From assembly GCF_000315795.1 (NCBI RefSeq), contig NZ_ANHY01000004.1:310001-374000 (forward strand): a stretch of 64,000 bases of DNA, given 5' to 3'. Numbering within the stretch: position 1 is the first letter of the stretch; each line of letters opens with the position of its first letter. The notes under the pieces are model-generated. The model was not told the origin of the DNA. It saw only the letters and a program-made list of their open reading frames with translations, and did not search any database. Shown here piece after piece: positions 52,255-59,492 of the stretch. The stretch comes from Caenispirillum salinarum AK4 (GTDB lineage Bacteria; Pseudomonadota; Alphaproteobacteria; Rhodospirillales; Rhodospirillaceae). The position numbers and the translations under genes were made by a program.

Positions 52255-53148
52255 GTGTCGAACCGGAAAACCTTTCATACCCGGACCCTGAAGGCGATCA
52301 TCTTCGATCTCGACGGCACCATCGCCGAGACCGAGGACGCGCACCGCGCCGCTTTCAACCGCGCCTTCGCCGCCGCCGGGCTGGGCTGGCACTGGGACCC
52401 CGCCACCTGGTCGGGCCTGCTGGAGATCGCCGGCGGCCGCAACCGCCTGCACGCCTGGCTTGCCGACAACCGGCCGGAGCTGCTGCAGGGGCCCGAGGCG
52501 ACCCACCTGCTCGACACCCTGCACGGCGCCAAGGACCGCCTCTACCGCGAAATCCTCGAGGCCGGGGAAATCCCCCTGCGGCCGGGCATCCGCGCCCTGA
52601 TCGAAGAGGCGCGGGCGGAGGGTCTGAAGATCGCCATCGCCACCACCTCGCGCCGGGCCATCGCGCAGCGGGTGATTGAGTGCTGCCTGGGCGAGGGCGC
52701 GCTTGCGTGGTTCGACGCCTTCCTGGGGCACGAGGACGCCACCTACCGCAAGCCCCACCCCGACATCTACCGCCGCGCGAGCGCCCGCCTGCGCCTGCGC
52801 CCGCGCGACTGCCTAGCGCTGGAGGACAGCGCCATCGGCGTCGCCAGCGCGGTGGCGGCCGGCGTGCCGGTGGTGGCGACCGTCAATGCCTACTCCGGCG
52901 ACCGCCCGTTCGAGGGGGCGCTGGCGGTGCTGTCGGACCTGGGGGCCGAGGCCGCGCCCTTCCGCCGCATGGCGGGGCCGGCAGAGCCCGCGCAGACTCC
53001 GGCGCGGGCCGGACTGGCGCTTCTGTCGGCGTGGCACGAGGCTGCGGTCGCGCCGGGGCGGGAGGGCTCGGCGGACCGGCGGCGGCGGGCCGCGGACGGC
53101 GCCGGGCGGCTGTCCGACAACCTTTTGGCAACCTCCTTCCGGCCATAA
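52255..53148 (+). CDS. HAD-superfamily hydrolase (CbbY-like phosphatase)
   Basis: A 297-residue subfamily IA phosphatase: motif I 'AIIFDLDGTIAETEDAH' (nucleophile Asp and acid Asp), motif II threonine in 'IAIATTSRRAI', motif III lysine in 'YRKPHPDIY' and motif IV 'CLALEDSAIGVASA'. The cap domain lies between motifs I and II. CbbY-like enzymes hydrolyse sugar phosphates such as xylulose-1,5-bisphosphate in photosynthetic relatives, but no Calvin genes are nearby. The last 60 residues are an Ala/Arg-rich extension. It starts with GTG. Confidence 0.9.
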   Translation: MSNRKTFHTRTLKAIIFDLDGTIAETEDAHRAAFNRAFAAAGLGWHWDPATWSGLLEIAGGRNRLHAWLADNRPELLQGPEATHLLDTLHGAKDRLYREILEAGEIPLRPGIRALIEEARAEGLKIAIATTSRRAIAQRVIECCLGEGALAWFDAFLGHEDATYRKPHPDIYRRASARLRLRPRDCLALEDSAIGVASAVAAGVPVVATVNAYSGDRPFEGALAVLSDLGAEAAPFRRMAGPAEPAQTPARAGLALLSAWHEAAVAPGREGSADRRRRAADGAGRLSDNLLATSFRP

Positions 53149-53237
53149 TCCCACCCTGGACCATCGGCCCTTGGCGAACGACCGATGGACGGATGCCCTA
53201 TGCCTTCGGTACAAGAAGGGGTGGGATCGAGTGGGGA

Positions 53238-54629
53238 ATGAGGGATTTGCCGGTTCATTTCATCAGCTTCCGCTGGCGCCGGACGGCGCCCTGGCGCGTC
53301 GTGGCGGGGCTCTGCCTGGGCCTCGGCGCGGCGGCGGCCGTGGGCGGGCCCGCTGGGCCGGTCCTCGCCCAGCAGCCGGACGCGGCGGCCGAGGCCACCG
53401 GAGCCGCCGCACCGCCGCCGCCGACGGCAATGGGCGCCGGCGCCGGGCCGGCGCTCGCCCAGCCCATGGACCAGGACCCGCGCCCGCCCGCCGTGCCCGG
53501 CACGCCCGATGCGGCGCAGGCCGTCGCCCAGGGCCGCACCTGCCTGGAGGAAGCCCGCCGCCAGGAACAGGCGCTCGACATTCCCGAGGGCCTGCTGACC
53601 GCCGTCGCCCTGGCCGAATCCGGCCGCTGGGACGCGCAGGCCGGCGCCCTGCGCGCCTGGCCGTGGACGCTGAACGTGGACGGCACGGGCCTTTACTTCG
53701 ACAGCATGGCCGAGGCCCGCGCCGCCGCCGTGGACGCCCTGCGCCAGGGCATCCGGCAGGTGGACATGGGCTGCATGCAGGTCTCCATGGCCTGGCACGC
53801 CCGCGCCTTCGAGACGGTGACCGAGGCCCTGACCCCCATCGACAACGTGGCCTACGGCGCGCTTTACCTGCGCCAGCTCTACGACCGGCACGGCGAGTGG
53901 GGGGAAGCGGTGCGCCGCTACCACTCCGGCGATGCGGCGCGGGGCGAGGCCTATCTGCGCCGGGTGCTCGACCTGTGGCAGGGCGGGGCCGAGACGCAGG
54001 CGGACCTGCCCGGCCGCATGGTCACCGCCGACCGCCGCGACAGCCCGCACCACAAGGCCGCCGACCGCCTGAAGGCCGGCGACCACGCGCAGGCGCTGGG
54101 CCTCTACCGCGGCATTCTTGAGCGCAACCCCGACGACCGCACGGCCCTGGCCGGACGGGCGCTGGCGCTGGAAAACCTGGACCGCCCGCGCGAGGCCGCC
54201 GCCGCCTGGACCGACTACCTGCGGCGCGAGCCGGAAAGCCGGCAGGCCGCCGACCGCCTGGGGATGCTGGCCCGCGCCGGCCTGCCCGCCGCCGAGGCCC
54301 GCAGCGTGCTGTCGCGGGCGCTGGCCGTGGCGCCGCGCTCCGTCACCCTGCTGGATGCGCTGGCGCGGCTGGAGCTGGCCGCCGGCGACGCCGCGTCCGC
54401 CGCCGGGCTTCTCGGCCGCGCCGCCACGCTGGCGCCCGAGGACGCCGGCGCCCAGTACAACGCCGCCGTAACGCTGGACCGCGCCGGCCACATGCGCGAG
54501 GCCGCCGGCTTCTACGAGGCCGCCCTGCGCGCCGCCCGCAAGAACCCAGCCGCCGCCGCGGCGCTGCCGCTGGACCAGGCGCGCGACCGGCTGGGCTGGC
54601 TGCGCGGAAGGCTGGCCGGCCGGCCATGA
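53238..54629 (+). CDS. Transglycosylase SLT-domain protein with TPR repeats
   Basis: A 463-residue exported protein. The N-terminus has a basic start and hydrophobic segment (about 17-45), then an Ala/Pro-rich linker. The SLT domain (about 85-235) has the catalytic Glu in 'AVALAESGRWDAQ' and the signature 'VDMGCMQVSMAWHARAF', followed by 'YLRQLYDRHGEWGEAVRRYH'. The rest (about 265-450) is a chain of TPR repeats ('PDDRTALAGRALALENLDRP', 'YEAALRAARKNP'). Such enzymes open peptidoglycan for envelope-spanning machines; here pilT and pilU follow, suggesting a role in pilus assembly. The start is uncertain; ATG 53193 is in frame. Confidence 0.85.
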   Translation: MRDLPVHFISFRWRRTAPWRVVAGLCLGLGAAAAVGGPAGPVLAQQPDAAAEATGAAAPPPPTAMGAGAGPALAQPMDQDPRPPAVPGTPDAAQAVAQGRTCLEEARRQEQALDIPEGLLTAVALAESGRWDAQAGALRAWPWTLNVDGTGLYFDSMAEARAAAVDALRQGIRQVDMGCMQVSMAWHARAFETVTEALTPIDNVAYGALYLRQLYDRHGEWGEAVRRYHSGDAARGEAYLRRVLDLWQGGAETQADLPGRMVTADRRDSPHHKAADRLKAGDHAQALGLYRGILERNPDDRTALAGRALALENLDRPREAAAAWTDYLRREPESRQAADRLGMLARAGLPAAEARSVLSRALAVAPRSVTLLDALARLELAAGDAASAAGLLGRAATLAPEDAGAQYNAAVTLDRAGHMREAAGFYEAALRAARKNPAAAAALPLDQARDRLGWLRGRLAGRP

Positions 54630-54693
54630 GCCCTGCCCACCGCACCCGCACCCACACCCTTAACCGCACTGACGCCAACCGGATGGACCTTCG

Positions 54694-55956
54694 ATGAGCG
54701 AGCAAGAGCTGGACATCACCGACCTCCTCGCCTTCACCCACCAGCAGGGCGGGTCGGACCTGCATCTGACCAGCCAGCGCGAGCCCATGCTGCGCCTGTC
54801 GGGCGAGCTGCGGCCGGTCAAGACCGGGCCGCTGGAGCCCGACACGGTCAAGCGCATGCTGACCAACATCATGTCCGACGAGCTGCGCGCCGAGTACGAG
54901 CGCGAGCAGGAATGCGACTTCGCCATCAGCTTCGGCCGCGACAGCCGCTTCCGCGTCAATGCCTTCACCACCATCACCGGGCCGGCGGCGGTGTTCCGCA
55001 CCATTCCGACCAAGATCCCCAGCCTGGCGGACCTCAACGCGCCGGACATTTTCAAGAATTTCGCCGACAAGGAAAAGGGTCTGGTGCTGGTCACCGGCCC
55101 CACGGGCTCGGGCAAGTCGACCACGCTGGCGGCGATGATCGACCACATCAATGAGACCCAGAACAAGCACATCCTCACCATCGAGGACCCGGTGGAGTTC
55201 GTGCACGACAACAAGCTGTCGCTCATCAACCACCGCGAGGTGGGCAAGCACACCAAGTCCTTCGCCCGCGCGCTGAAGTCCGCCCTGCGCGAGGACCCCG
55301 ACGTCATCCTGGTGGGCGAGATGCGCGACCACGAGACCATCAGCCTCGCGCTCACCGCCGCCGAGACCGGCCACCTGGTCATGGGCACCCTGCACACCAG
55401 CAGCGCGGCCAAGACCATCGACCGCATCATCGACGTCTTCCCTGGCGACGATAAGGAAATGGTCCGCGCCATGCTGGCGGGCTCGCTCCAGGCCGTCATC
55501 AGCCAGAAGCTGATGAAGAGGATCGGCGGCGGGCGCGTCGCGGCGCACGACATCCTGGTGGGCACCGACGCCGTGCGGAACCTGATCCGCGAGAACAAGG
55601 TGCCGCAGATCTTCTCCATGATGCAGGTCGGCCAGCGCTACGGCATGCAGACGCTGAAAGACAGCGTGCAGGCGCTGGTGGACCAGGGCGTGGTCGACGA
55701 GTCCGAGTTGAAGGCCTTCGCCAAGGGCGACGAGGAGTACCAGGCCCAGCGTGCCGCCCAGGCCGCCGGCGGCAAGGGGGGCGGCGGCGGCGGCGGTCCC
55801 CGTCAGGAGCCCGCCCGGCGCCCGGTGGCGCGGCAACAGCCTGCCCCGCCCGCCGCCGAGCCGTCGCCGGCGCGCGAGCCCGAACCGGCCGCCTCCGAGG
55901 CCTCGGCCGGCGGCGGCGGGCGCGGCAAGCGCGGCATCCGGTCGTTCTTCGGCTAA
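54694..55956 (+). CDS. pilT: Type IV pilus retraction ATPase PilT
   Basis: A 420-residue hexameric ATPase. Walker A is GPTGSGKS at 135-142, the Asp box is 'LTIEDPVEFVH' (161-171), Walker B 'DPDVILVGEMRD' (201-212) and the His box 'AETGHLVMGTLHT' (223-235). The N-terminal domain 'GGSDLHLTSQREPMLRLSG' is typical. After residue 355 comes a Gly/Pro/Ala-rich tail ending 'GIRSFFG', longer than in classical PilT. PilT disassembles pilin subunits to power twitching. pilU follows 18 bases later. Confidence 0.95.
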   Translation: MSEQELDITDLLAFTHQQGGSDLHLTSQREPMLRLSGELRPVKTGPLEPDTVKRMLTNIMSDELRAEYEREQECDFAISFGRDSRFRVNAFTTITGPAAVFRTIPTKIPSLADLNAPDIFKNFADKEKGLVLVTGPTGSGKSTTLAAMIDHINETQNKHILTIEDPVEFVHDNKLSLINHREVGKHTKSFARALKSALREDPDVILVGEMRDHETISLALTAAETGHLVMGTLHTSSAAKTIDRIIDVFPGDDKEMVRAMLAGSLQAVISQKLMKRIGGGRVAAHDILVGTDAVRNLIRENKVPQIFSMMQVGQRYGMQTLKDSVQALVDQGVVDESELKAFAKGDEEYQAQRAAQAAGGKGGGGGGGPRQEPARRPVARQQPAPPAAEPSPAREPEPAASEASAGGGGRGKRGIRSFFG

Positions 55957-55974
55957 GGGGGGAGAAACGGCGCC

Positions 55975-57090
55975 ATGATGCTCGACTACCTGCACGCCTG
56001 GCTGACGGACCTGTCCGGCCCCAAGGGCTCGGACCTCTACATCACCGTCGGCGCACCGCCCATCCTGCGCGGCGACGCGTTCACGCCGCTGATCGACGAT
56101 CCGCTTCAGGCCGGCCACGTCCAGGCCATCGTCGACGAGTTCCTGACCGACGAGCAGCGCGCCACCTTCGAGCGCGAGCGCGAGTTCAACATGAGCTACA
56201 TGATGGAGGGCGTGGGCCGTTTTCGCGTCAACATCTTCATGCAGCGCGGCCTGCCCGGCTTCGTCATCCGCAAGATCACCACCGAGATCCCGACGCTGGC
56301 CGACCTGCACCTGCCCGACCAGCTGTACGGGCTGGCGGAGGCCAAGCGCGGGCTGGTGATCATGGTGGGCGGCACGGGCTCGGGCAAGTCGACGACGCTG
56401 GCGGCCATGATCGGCCACCGCAACAAGACCGCGCCGGGGCACATCATCACCATCGAGGACCCGGTGGAATACGTGCACGAGCACGCCCGCTGCATCGTCA
56501 CCCAGCGCGAGGTGGGGGTCGACACGGCCAGCTTCGAATCGGCGCTCAAGAACGCGCTGCGCCAGAAGCCAGACCTCATCCTGCTGGGCGAGATCCGTGA
56601 CGCCACCACCATGGAATACGCCATCAACATCGCGGAAACCGGCCACCTGTGCCTGGCGACGCTGCACGCCAACAACGCCAACCAGGCGCTGGACCGCGTG
56701 CTCAGCTTCTTCCCGCAGGACATGCACCGCCAGGTGCTGCTGAACCTGTCCATGAACCTGAAGGCGCTGCTGTCGCAACGGCTGGTGCGCACGACGGAAG
56801 GCGGCCGGCGCGCGGCGCTGGAAATCCTGCTGAACGAAGGGCTGGTGACCGACCTTATCCGCAAGGGCGAGGTCAAGGACCTGAAGAAGGTCATGGCCGA
56901 GAACCGGGCGCTGGGCATGCTGACCTTCGACCAGTCGCTGCTGGACCTGGTGGGCGCGGGCGTCATCGACGAGGACACCGCCATCGCCGAGGCCGACACC
57001 CCCGCCGACCTGAAGATCGCCCTGCGCGAACAGAAGATGGGCGGCGAGGCCGGGCTGACGGGCGTGGACACCTCGCGCCTGTCGCTCTAG
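55975..57090 (+). CDS. pilU: Type IV pilus accessory retraction ATPase PilU
   Basis: A 371-residue PilT paralogue: 'GSDLYITVGAPPILRGD', Walker A 'GGTGSGKSTT' at 132-141, Asp box 'ITIEDPVEYVHEHAR' and His box 'AETGHLCLATLHANNANQAL'. PilU supports PilT in retraction under load. The C-terminal 'LKIALREQKMGGEAGLTGVD' is typical of PilU. It is followed 15 bases later by the pilin-like gene at 57106. Confidence 0.95.
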   Translation: MMLDYLHAWLTDLSGPKGSDLYITVGAPPILRGDAFTPLIDDPLQAGHVQAIVDEFLTDEQRATFEREREFNMSYMMEGVGRFRVNIFMQRGLPGFVIRKITTEIPTLADLHLPDQLYGLAEAKRGLVIMVGGTGSGKSTTLAAMIGHRNKTAPGHIITIEDPVEYVHEHARCIVTQREVGVDTASFESALKNALRQKPDLILLGEIRDATTMEYAINIAETGHLCLATLHANNANQALDRVLSFFPQDMHRQVLLNLSMNLKALLSQRLVRTTEGGRRAALEILLNEGLVTDLIRKGEVKDLKKVMAENRALGMLTFDQSLLDLVGAGVIDEDTAIAEADTPADLKIALREQKMGGEAGLTGVDTSRLSL

Positions 57091-57105
57091 CCGGCCGGCC
57101 GGGTC

Positions 57106-57789
57106 ATGGACGCACGCCGGCGCCACCGCCAGGCCGGGCGGACGAACACGCACACCACCGTGCTGGTCCTCATCGTCGGGCTGCTGATGGTGGCCGTCGC
57201 GTGGAGCGGCCGCGACCTCTATCGCGCCGTCCAGGCCTTCATGACCCGCCAGGACATCGAGTCGGTGCGCAGCATGGTGCTGCGCTACCACCACCGCTGG
57301 AACGCCCTGCCCGGCGACGACCCCCGCGCCGCCGCCCGCTGGGGCCTGCCGCCGCCGCTGACCCCGGCGGATGACGGCGCATCGCGCGACACCACGGGAA
57401 ACGGCCGCATCGACGGCCCGGTGCTGGCCCTGGTGGACGTGCGTACCGAAGGCCACATGGCCTGGCGCCACCTGGAGGCCGGCGGCAGCGGCTGGGACGG
57501 CGCCTGGGGCCGGGTCGGCTTCGCGCGGGCGCCGGTCAACCGCTATGGCGGGCTGATGGCGCTGGCCACCGGCGCCTTCGGGCTGGAGGGGGCGGCGCTC
57601 TGCCTCACCAGCGTGCCGGCCGAGGCGGCGCGCGCCCTGGACGCCCGGCTGGACGACGGTGCCGCCGAAACGGGCCGCGTGCGCGGCGGCACTCCCGACG
57701 CAAACGGAACATTAAGGCGTGCCGGTCTACCTTTGGAGGAAGATCGGGCGGCCGTGCTGTGCGCCGGCGTCGCCCCTTCGGGCGGCTAG
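57106..57789 (+). CDS. Divergent pilin paralogue without a prepilin peptidase site
   Basis: A 227-residue protein with a basic N-terminus and one transmembrane helix at about 17-34 ('TTVLVLIVGLLMVAVAW'). The pilin hallmarks Gly-Phe and Glu+5 are missing, so PilD-type cleavage is not expected. Yet its C-terminal part shares 'CLTSVP', then 'LDDGAAETGRVRG' and a final Cys ('AVLCAG') with the canonical pilin downstream ('CLVGVP', 'YDDGVANTGSVRG', 'IICQ'), matching the disulphide-bounded D-region. The spacing 'HRWNALPGDDPRAAARWG' also recalls pilin. It may be a pilus-associated or assembly-platform protein. Clusters 15 bases after pilU. Confidence 0.75.
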   Translation: MDARRRHRQAGRTNTHTTVLVLIVGLLMVAVAWSGRDLYRAVQAFMTRQDIESVRSMVLRYHHRWNALPGDDPRAAARWGLPPPLTPADDGASRDTTGNGRIDGPVLALVDVRTEGHMAWRHLEAGGSGWDGAWGRVGFARAPVNRYGGLMALATGAFGLEGAALCLTSVPAEAARALDARLDDGAAETGRVRGGTPDANGTLRRAGLPLEEDRAAVLCAGVAPSGG

Positions 57790-58000
57790 CCCAAAGGTCA
57801 TATGAGGTATGCCACGGCTCAAAACGTCTTCAATTTGAGTTATGTTACCCCTATCTATCGCGTGCCATTGCGCGATGGGGCCATGGCCCATGGGCCGGCG
57901 CGCGCGATGGCCGACGACTTAGCGAAACCGTCCCTCTGGTGAGGGGGACGCCGGGGCGGTGGCCCGTCACCGGCGGTGTGGGAACAGAAGGAGAGGTTCC
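57790..58000 (+). promoter_or_regulatory. Leader region of the major prepilin gene with overlapping palindromes
   Basis: About 210 bases that include CTCAAA...TTTGAG (57818-57839 area) and two overlapping perfect 12-bp palindromes around NcoI-like CCATGG cores: GGGCCATGGCCC (57878-57889) and GGCCCATGGGCC (57885-57896). A T-rich stretch at 57830-57860 may hold a promoter but no clear sigma70 or sigma54 site is found. AAGGAG precedes the pilin GTG. Confidence 0.4.
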
Positions 58001-58687
58001 GTGCTCAAGACTTTCCGCGAGCGTCTGGCGCTGAAGCGTGACCGCCAGTCGCAGAAGGGTTTCACCCTGATCGAGCTGTCGATCGTGCTGGTCATCATCG
58101 GCCTGCTGATCGGCGGCGTCATCAAGGGCCAGGACCTGATCGAGAACACCAAGACCACCAAGGCGATGCAGGAACTGGAAGCCGTGATCGGCGCCACCCA
58201 GGCCTACATCGAGCGCTACGGCGTGCGCCCGACCCAGGACGACACCAACCGCTTCGGCCTTGGCACCGTGGCACAGGACAATGCGGCGATCACCGGCGCG
58301 CAGGAAACCGCCACCATCGAGCGCATGCGCCAGGCCGGTCTGCTGCCGCTTGAGCCGGGCACGGCGCAGGTGACCGGCACCTTCCCGCAGCACGTCTTCG
58401 GCGGCAACATCGTGGTGACCGACTCCTTCCGCCTGGGCTTCCAGGGCGGTGCCGGCGCCGCGGCGACCCCGACCACGAACACCGTCTGCCTGGTGGGCGT
58501 GCCCAGCTCCATGGCCTCGGCCGCCGACGCCAAGTACGACGACGGCGTCGCCAACACCGGCTCGGTGCGCGGCTTCTGGCAGACCAACCAGCAGCCGGAC
58601 ATCGACGACACCGACACCACGGCCGCCGTCGCGAACTTCGGCTGGACCGATCCGGACAGCGGCATCATCTGCCAGGTCGTCCGGTAA
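58001..58687 (+). CDS. Type IV prepilin (probable major pilin)
   Basis: A 228-residue prepilin. The leader is 20 residues, cleaved in 'QKG/FTLIELSIVLVIIGLL' between Gly20 and Phe21 with Glu25 at mature position 5, followed by the hydrophobic assembly helix. The globular domain has the cysteine pair bounding the D-region ('CLVGVP' near 160 and 'IICQVVR' at the end). Starts with GTG at 58001 after AAGGAGAGG. Codon choice is uniform and a hairpin follows, both suggesting high expression. Confidence 0.92.
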   Translation: MLKTFRERLALKRDRQSQKGFTLIELSIVLVIIGLLIGGVIKGQDLIENTKTTKAMQELEAVIGATQAYIERYGVRPTQDDTNRFGLGTVAQDNAAITGAQETATIERMRQAGLLPLEPGTAQVTGTFPQHVFGGNIVVTDSFRLGFQGGAGAAATPTTNTVCLVGVPSSMASAADAKYDDGVANTGSVRGFWQTNQQPDIDDTDTTAAVANFGWTDPDSGIICQVVR

Positions 58688-58701
58688 GGTTGCTTGAGTG
58701 C

Positions 58702-58736
58702 AAGGGCGGCGCGCCACGGGCCGCCGCCCTTTCCTT
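58702..58736 (+). terminator. Terminator or attenuator after the major prepilin
   Basis: Stem AAGGGCGGCG / CGCCGCCCTT (10 bp), followed by TCCTTTTCC. It lies 14 bases after the pilin stop and 28 bases before the next gene, so partial read-through would give less minor pilin than major pilin. Confidence 0.7.
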
Positions 58737-58763
58737 TTCCGCATCAGTCGGGAGTCGCACCCC

Positions 58764-59492
58764 TTGGTCAGACCGCACAGCGCCGACCAGCGCGGCTTCA
58801 GCCTCATCGAAATCTCGATCGTCCTGGTGATCATCGGCCTCCTCCTGGCGCTCAGCGCCGAGTTCGCCGGCAATTACCTGGAGAAACAGCGCTACGCCAA
58901 CGCCAGCAGCAAACTGTCGGCGATAGAGAAGGCGATGGTGCGCTTCGTCGCGGTCACGGGCCGTTTGCCCTGCCCGGATACCAATGCCGACGGTGTGTCC
59001 GACGGATCGCCGGGTAGCTGTCCCAACATTACCGGCTTCGACTCGGCGCTGGGTCTCGGCACCGTACCGTACGAAACGCTGGGCATTGCCCGAGATATCG
59101 CGACCGATCCGCAGGGCACCCTGTTTGCCTACGCGGTGTTGGAAGACCTTACCGACACCGGATCGCCACCCTCCACGCCCGCACCCTTCACGATTACGCA
59201 GCCGGCACAGTTGCAGAACGAGGGCTTCGAGGTGCAGGTCGACAACGCCACAGTACAGGACCCCACGCTTGATCCCAGTGCGGGCGAGCTGCCGACCGGT
59301 GCTGCATATATCCTGATGGCGGAGTTGTGGTACGACGATCCGGCAACCAACGGTGAGGACGGTCTGGGCGACGCCATCGACGCAACAACCAACGACATCG
59401 ACCTCGCTCCCTCGTACATCAGTGAGCTTGTGCGCCGCCCGACCGTCGCGGAGGTGGCACGCGAGGCCGAACGAATGAACTTCTCGTCGTGA
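58764..59492 (+). CDS. Minor type IV prepilin
   Basis: A 242-residue prepilin with an 11-residue leader cleaved in 'DQRG/FSLIEISIVLVIIG' (Glu at mature position 5). The globular part has 'VTGRLPCPDTNADG' and 'GSPGSCPN' cysteines, and ends 'AREAERMNFSS'. It starts with TTG at 58764 after GGGAG; no ATG or GTG is better placed. Its stop overlaps the GTG of the lectin-domain gene by four bases, so the two are translationally coupled. The 'LPCP' segment recurs in that downstream protein. Confidence 0.88.
   Translation: MVRPHSADQRGFSLIEISIVLVIIGLLLALSAEFAGNYLEKQRYANASSKLSAIEKAMVRFVAVTGRLPCPDTNADGVSDGSPGSCPNITGFDSALGLGTVPYETLGIARDIATDPQGTLFAYAVLEDLTDTGSPPSTPAPFTITQPAQLQNEGFEVQVDNATVQDPTLDPSAGELPTGAAYILMAELWYDDPATNGEDGLGDAIDATTNDIDLAPSYISELVRRPTVAEVAREAERMNFSS

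Noticed and set aside
54343-57471. A 1042-codon open frame on the minus strand
   Set aside because: Antisense to pilT and pilU, whose motifs are intact; composition is typical of a shadow frame.
57790-58000. Sigma54 promoter for the pilin gene
   Set aside because: No TGGC-N9-TTGC pattern was found, although pilin genes are often sigma54-dependent.
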